Assembly: GCF_001949145.1 (NCBI RefSeq) | Contig: NW_019091391.1 | Location: 1,258,135 to 1,322,134, forward strand | From: Acanthaster planci | Taxonomy: Eukaryota > Echinodermata > Asteroidea > Valvatida > Acanthasteridae | DNA: 64,000 nucleotides | Direction of reading: 5' to 3' | The notes under the pieces: model-generated | The model's database searches: none | Told to the model about the DNA's origin: nothing | The model's input: only the letters and a program-made list of their open reading frames with translations | Part shown: positions 60,425 to 64,000 of the stretch, in pieces | How positions within the stretch are numbered: position 1 is the first letter of the stretch | Layout of the letters: each line of letters opens with the position of its first letter | Position numbers and translations under genes: made by a program

Positions 60425-60855
60425 CCCAACTTGGCTTCCTATTTGGAATCATTTTCATCAGATGCCACTAGGATTGCCAGATATGGACAATTTTCAGGTC
60501 TTTATGCCTTTATAGATCCAGCCATCTTTGCGCAGGATCAGGACCAAAGAACTACACAAAAATCACAGGGGGTAAGACAGAAACTAATTGCTTCCGTCGC
60601 AGATATTTTCCTGAATAAAACAAATTGATATGGATATGAAACTTACATCAATGGATAGAGGGATACTCTCACCCTTTCAGATGCCACCAGGATTGCCAGA
60701 TTTGGAAGATTTGCTGGTCTTTTATCTCCAATATCTGGAGCCATCTTTGCGCTTGAAGATGACTGCTTGTGTGTCGGCAAAGGGAAAATTGCACAAACCT
60801 AGCAAAGAGCTGAACAAGATCTCCAGTCTTCTTTCGCAGATATTTCTATAGACTA
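60425..60855 (+). repeat. Two isolated, diverged satellite units
   Basis: Two copies (about 218 bp apart) of the satellite: CAGATGCCAC, then CAGGTCTTTAT or TGGTCTTTTATC, then GGAGCCATCTTTGCG, with GATATGAAACTTACATCAAT between. They are more diverged than the main array and sit about 1.1 kb before it. Confidence 0.65.
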
Positions 60856-61984
60856 ATCCGATAAGACGCCATAACTGTCACAGCTACCCCCCAAAATCAC
60901 TGTAGCAAGAATTTATTGCGGGTTAGTGTTTGCCCCCAGACAACACAAAAGATTCAAATATATATTTTTTTCTAAATTTAATTAAATTTATTATATTAAC
61001 ATATATCTTACAACTAAATACCACGGTACAACAAACACACACAAAATGAATTATCTATTAGTAACTACAAATATTTACAAATTAAAGTTAATAATGGAGC
61101 ATTTCACGTAAGGCCGAATTAAGTCTAAAATAGTCCGCGTTCGGAACACGAAGCAAGGTGTATAACTGAAAGAAGTTTAAATTGCTTATGCAATGACTTT
61201 TTGGTTGTAACGAAATAAAGAAAATTACAATCAATTAGTTTATTTAATCCTTCACCTATTAATTATCAAAACCTTACTAAGCCTGCAATCAGATTGAGAA
61301 AAAAAACCTCATGTATGTAGGGCCCACCGCAAGTAGAATACGCTTTCCGCGTCAAAGGCTGTCCCCTTGCCCGAACCGTCGGCTTGAACCTTGCGCCGGA
61401 ACCTCTGAGTAGGTAGCCGGGAAAGTGCCAGCGATGTCACGCTTGGCTAGGTTCTTAGTGGTGGTGTCAGTCGGTATTCTGGCTCGCCTACAGCCTGCCT
61501 CGAGCCTGTCTGCTTGGGGCAGTCGGTAGGGCAATTGAGATCACAATACGGCACTTTAATCACTAGGGCTAATGGCTCATGCAGCCCTGGATGCCATCTG
61601 AAATAATATATATGTAACGTACATTCGGATAATAATTCCACAGCCTAGATTAATGGCGATTGAGGTAGTGATAACATTAAATACAAACAATTGCATGTAT
61701 ATTGATTGCCTAATGAAATCGCTCCAAAGTTACTGGATCAAACCACAAATTTAGACCACTTAATAATTATGTAATAAAGAAATATTTGTAATATCCCCAT
61801 CAATCAGCCTCTGATTGGAGACAGTGCATCCTCTGTGGTCACTTAGATCGACTGGAAGTGGTACACGTACTCGGCTCAAATTTATAACACAGGAAATAAC
61901 AGAAAATTTCATAAAATCAGAGCCTCAAACAAGGGAAAATCTGCACTAAACTAAAAAGCACTCTGGTAGCAATACTTAAATTCT

Positions 61985-64000
61985 TTCAAGGTATTCATCA
62001 ATGAATAGTGGACCATATGAGCTTTCAGATGAAACCAGAAATTCCAGACTTGGACAATTTTCAGGTCTTTTGTGATCTAATATAGACAGCCTTGTTTGGG
62101 CGGGAAGGCGACAGCTGGCATGTAGACAACGGGGAATCTGCATTAAAAGAGAAAACAGTCAGACAAGAACTCATCCCTGCTTTCATGGGTAATTCCCTTA
62201 TCAAAGACAATAAGGAAATGAAACTTACATTTAGGGATAGAGGATTATGTGAGCTTTCAGATGAAACCAAAAATTCCAAATTTGGACAATTTCCAGGTCT
62301 TTTGTAAACGAATATAGGGAGCCTTGCTTGGGCGGGAAGACGACCGCTTGCGTGTGAACAAGGAGAAATCAGCACTAGAATAGAAAACAGTCAGACAAGA
62401 ACTCATTCCTGCTTTCACGGGTATTTCCCTGACCAAAGCTCATATGGATATGAAACTTACATCAATAAACAGAAGATTATGTGAGCTTTCAGATGAAACC
62501 AAAAATTCCAAAATTGGAAAATTTTCAGGTCTTTTAGGATCCAATATATGGAGCCTTGTTTCGGCGGGAAGACGACCGCTGATTTGTGGACAAGGGAAAT
62601 CTGCGCTAAAAGAGAAAACAGTCAGACAAGAACGCATCCCTGCTTTCATTGATATTTCCCTAACAAAAGACATTTTGGATATGAAATTTAAATCAATGGA
62701 CAGAAGATAATGTGAACTTTCAGATGAAACCACAAATTCCAGATATGACCAATTTTCAGGTCTTTTATGATCCAATATATGGAGCCTTGTTTCGGCGGGG
62801 AGACGACCTCTGGCGTGTGGACACCGGGAAATCTGCATTAAAATAGTAAACAGTCAAACAAGAACTCATCCCTCCTTTCATAGATATTTCCCTAACCAAA
62901 GACAATATGGATATGAAACTTAAACTTACAAAACTGGAGAGAGGATTATGTGAACTTTCAGATGGAACCACAAATTCCAGATTTGGACAATTTTCAGGTC
63001 TTTTGTGATCCAATGTATGGAGCCTTGTTTCGGTGGGAAGACGACCGCTGGCGTGTAGACAAGGGGAATTTGCGCTAAAAGAGAAAACAGTCAGACAAGA
63101 ACTCATCCCTGCTTTCATGGATAAATCCCTAACCAAAGACAATATGGATATGAAACTTACATCAATGGATAGAGAATAATGTAAGCTTTCAGATGAAATC
63201 AAAACCTCTAAAATATGACAATTTTCAGGTCTTTTAGGATCCAATATATGGAGCTTTGTTTCGGCGGGAAGGCGACAGCTGGCATGTAGACAACGGGGAA
63301 TCTGCATTAAAAGAGAAAACAGTCAGACAAGAACTCATTCCTGCTTTCATGGGTATTTCCCTTACCAAAGACAATATGGATATGAAACTTATATTTAGGG
63401 ATAGAGGATTATGTGAGCTATCAGATGAAACCAAAAGTTCCAAATTTGGACAATTTCCAGGTCTTTTAGGATCCTATATATGGAGCCTTGTTTCGGCGGG
63501 AAGACGACAGCGGACGTGTAGACAAGGGGAAATGTGCGCTAAAAGAGAAAACAGTCAGACAAGAACTCATCCCTGCTTTCATGGGTATTTCCCTAACCAA
63601 AGACAATATGGATATGAAACTTACATCAATGGATAGAGGTTTATGTGAACTTTCAGATGAAACCACAAATTCCTAATTTGGACAATTTCCAGGTCTTTTA
63701 GGATCCAATATAGGGAGCCTTGTTTTGGCGGGAAGACAACAACTTGCGTGTAGACAAGGGGAAATCTGCGCTAAAAGAGAAAACAGTCAGACAAGAACTC
63801 ATCCCTGCTCTCATAGATATTTCCCTAACCAAAGCACATAAGGATATGAAACTTACATCAATGGATGAAAGATTATGTGAGCATCAGATGAAAACGAAAA
63901 TTCCAGATTTGGACAAATTTTAGGTCTTTTAGGATCCAATATATGGAGCCTTGTTTCAGCGGGCAGATGACCGCTGGCGTGTAGACAAAGGGAAATCTGC
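61985..64000 (+). repeat. About 232-bp satellite array, continuing past the window
   Basis: The anchor word GGTCTTTT recurs at about 62062, 62293, 62528, 62760, 62998, 63229, 63460, 63692 and 63924, giving units of 231-238 bp (mostly 231-232). Each unit carries GGAGCCTTGTTT, GAGAAAACAGTCAGACAAGA, CATCCCTGCTTTCAT, GATATGAAACTTACATCAAT and GAGCTTTCAGATGAAACC in order. Unit length is not a multiple of three, so the ORFs inside it on both strands are shadows. Confidence 0.9.

Larger units (their letters stand above)
55664..61980. other. Upstream region of MTTP
   Basis: Should contain the MTTP promoter and perhaps a 5' UTR exon, but I could not place either; a CAG acceptor-like site lies about 35 nt before the MTTP ATG. 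The rest is repeats (56391, 57894, 60425) and AT-rich sequence. Confidence 0.4.

Noticed and set aside
62061-63923. ORFs of up to 180 codons on both strands of the satellite array
   Set aside because: The unit of about 232 bp is not a multiple of three and both strands are equally open, so these are by-products of tandem repetition.
61985-64000. CRISPR-like regular repeat array
   Set aside because: Units of about 232 bp are contiguous with no unique spacers, and the genome is eukaryotic.

Overview
This is eukaryotic nuclear DNA. Genes are sparse and split by introns with GT-AG borders, AATAAA polyadenylation signals follow the stop codons, there are two runs of N (900-1024 and 53298-53473), and most of the window is A+T-rich sequence full of short degenerate transposable elements. 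The gene set (sterol 7-desaturase of the DAF-36/Neverland type, an RFamide/QRFP-type GPCR and microsomal triglyceride transfer protein) and the frequent TACATGTA words suggest a marine invertebrate deuterostome. A cephalochordate or an echinoderm/hemichordate are both possible, and I cannot choose between them from sequence alone.

Layout. (1) 1-7690, minus strand: the 5' part (three exons) of a Neverland-like Rieske oxygenase, here called copy A. It runs off the left edge and has a roughly 6.4-kb second intron packed with repeats and a decayed transposon-type ORF. (2) 9550-15106, plus strand: a complete seven-exon paralogue, copy B (460 aa), head to head with copy A across about 2 kb. (3) 18364-19614, minus strand: a GPCR with its whole coding region in one exon (384 aa). 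(4) 19650-37200: about 17 kb without a convincing gene, apart from one orphan candidate first exon at 27681-27800. It holds MITE-like, tRNA-derived and palindromic repeats. (5) 37242-39503, minus strand: a four-exon gene for a 245-aa protein that looks like two fused antibiotic-biosynthesis-monooxygenase-type (dimeric alpha/beta barrel) domains. (6) 41608-55663, minus strand: a complete 16-coding-exon MTTP gene (887 aa) with a signal-peptide exon about 4 kb upstream of the second exon. (7) 57894-64000: a two-copy 342-bp tandem duplication and then a roughly 232-bp satellite array that continues past the right edge.

The genes are not an operon and I see no shared regulation. The Neverland-like enzymes (predicted sterol 7,8-desaturation at the ER) and MTTP (ER lipid transfer and lipoprotein assembly) both concern lipids, but their linkage may be chance. 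The strongest biological signal is between the two Rieske genes. The exon that encodes the [2Fe-2S] domain is about 95% identical in DNA, while the preceding exon is only about 56% identical in protein, which points to exon-restricted gene conversion.

All exon borders were derived by hand from splice-site consensus, reading-frame phase and comparison between paralogues or with remembered family sequences. No database search was run.
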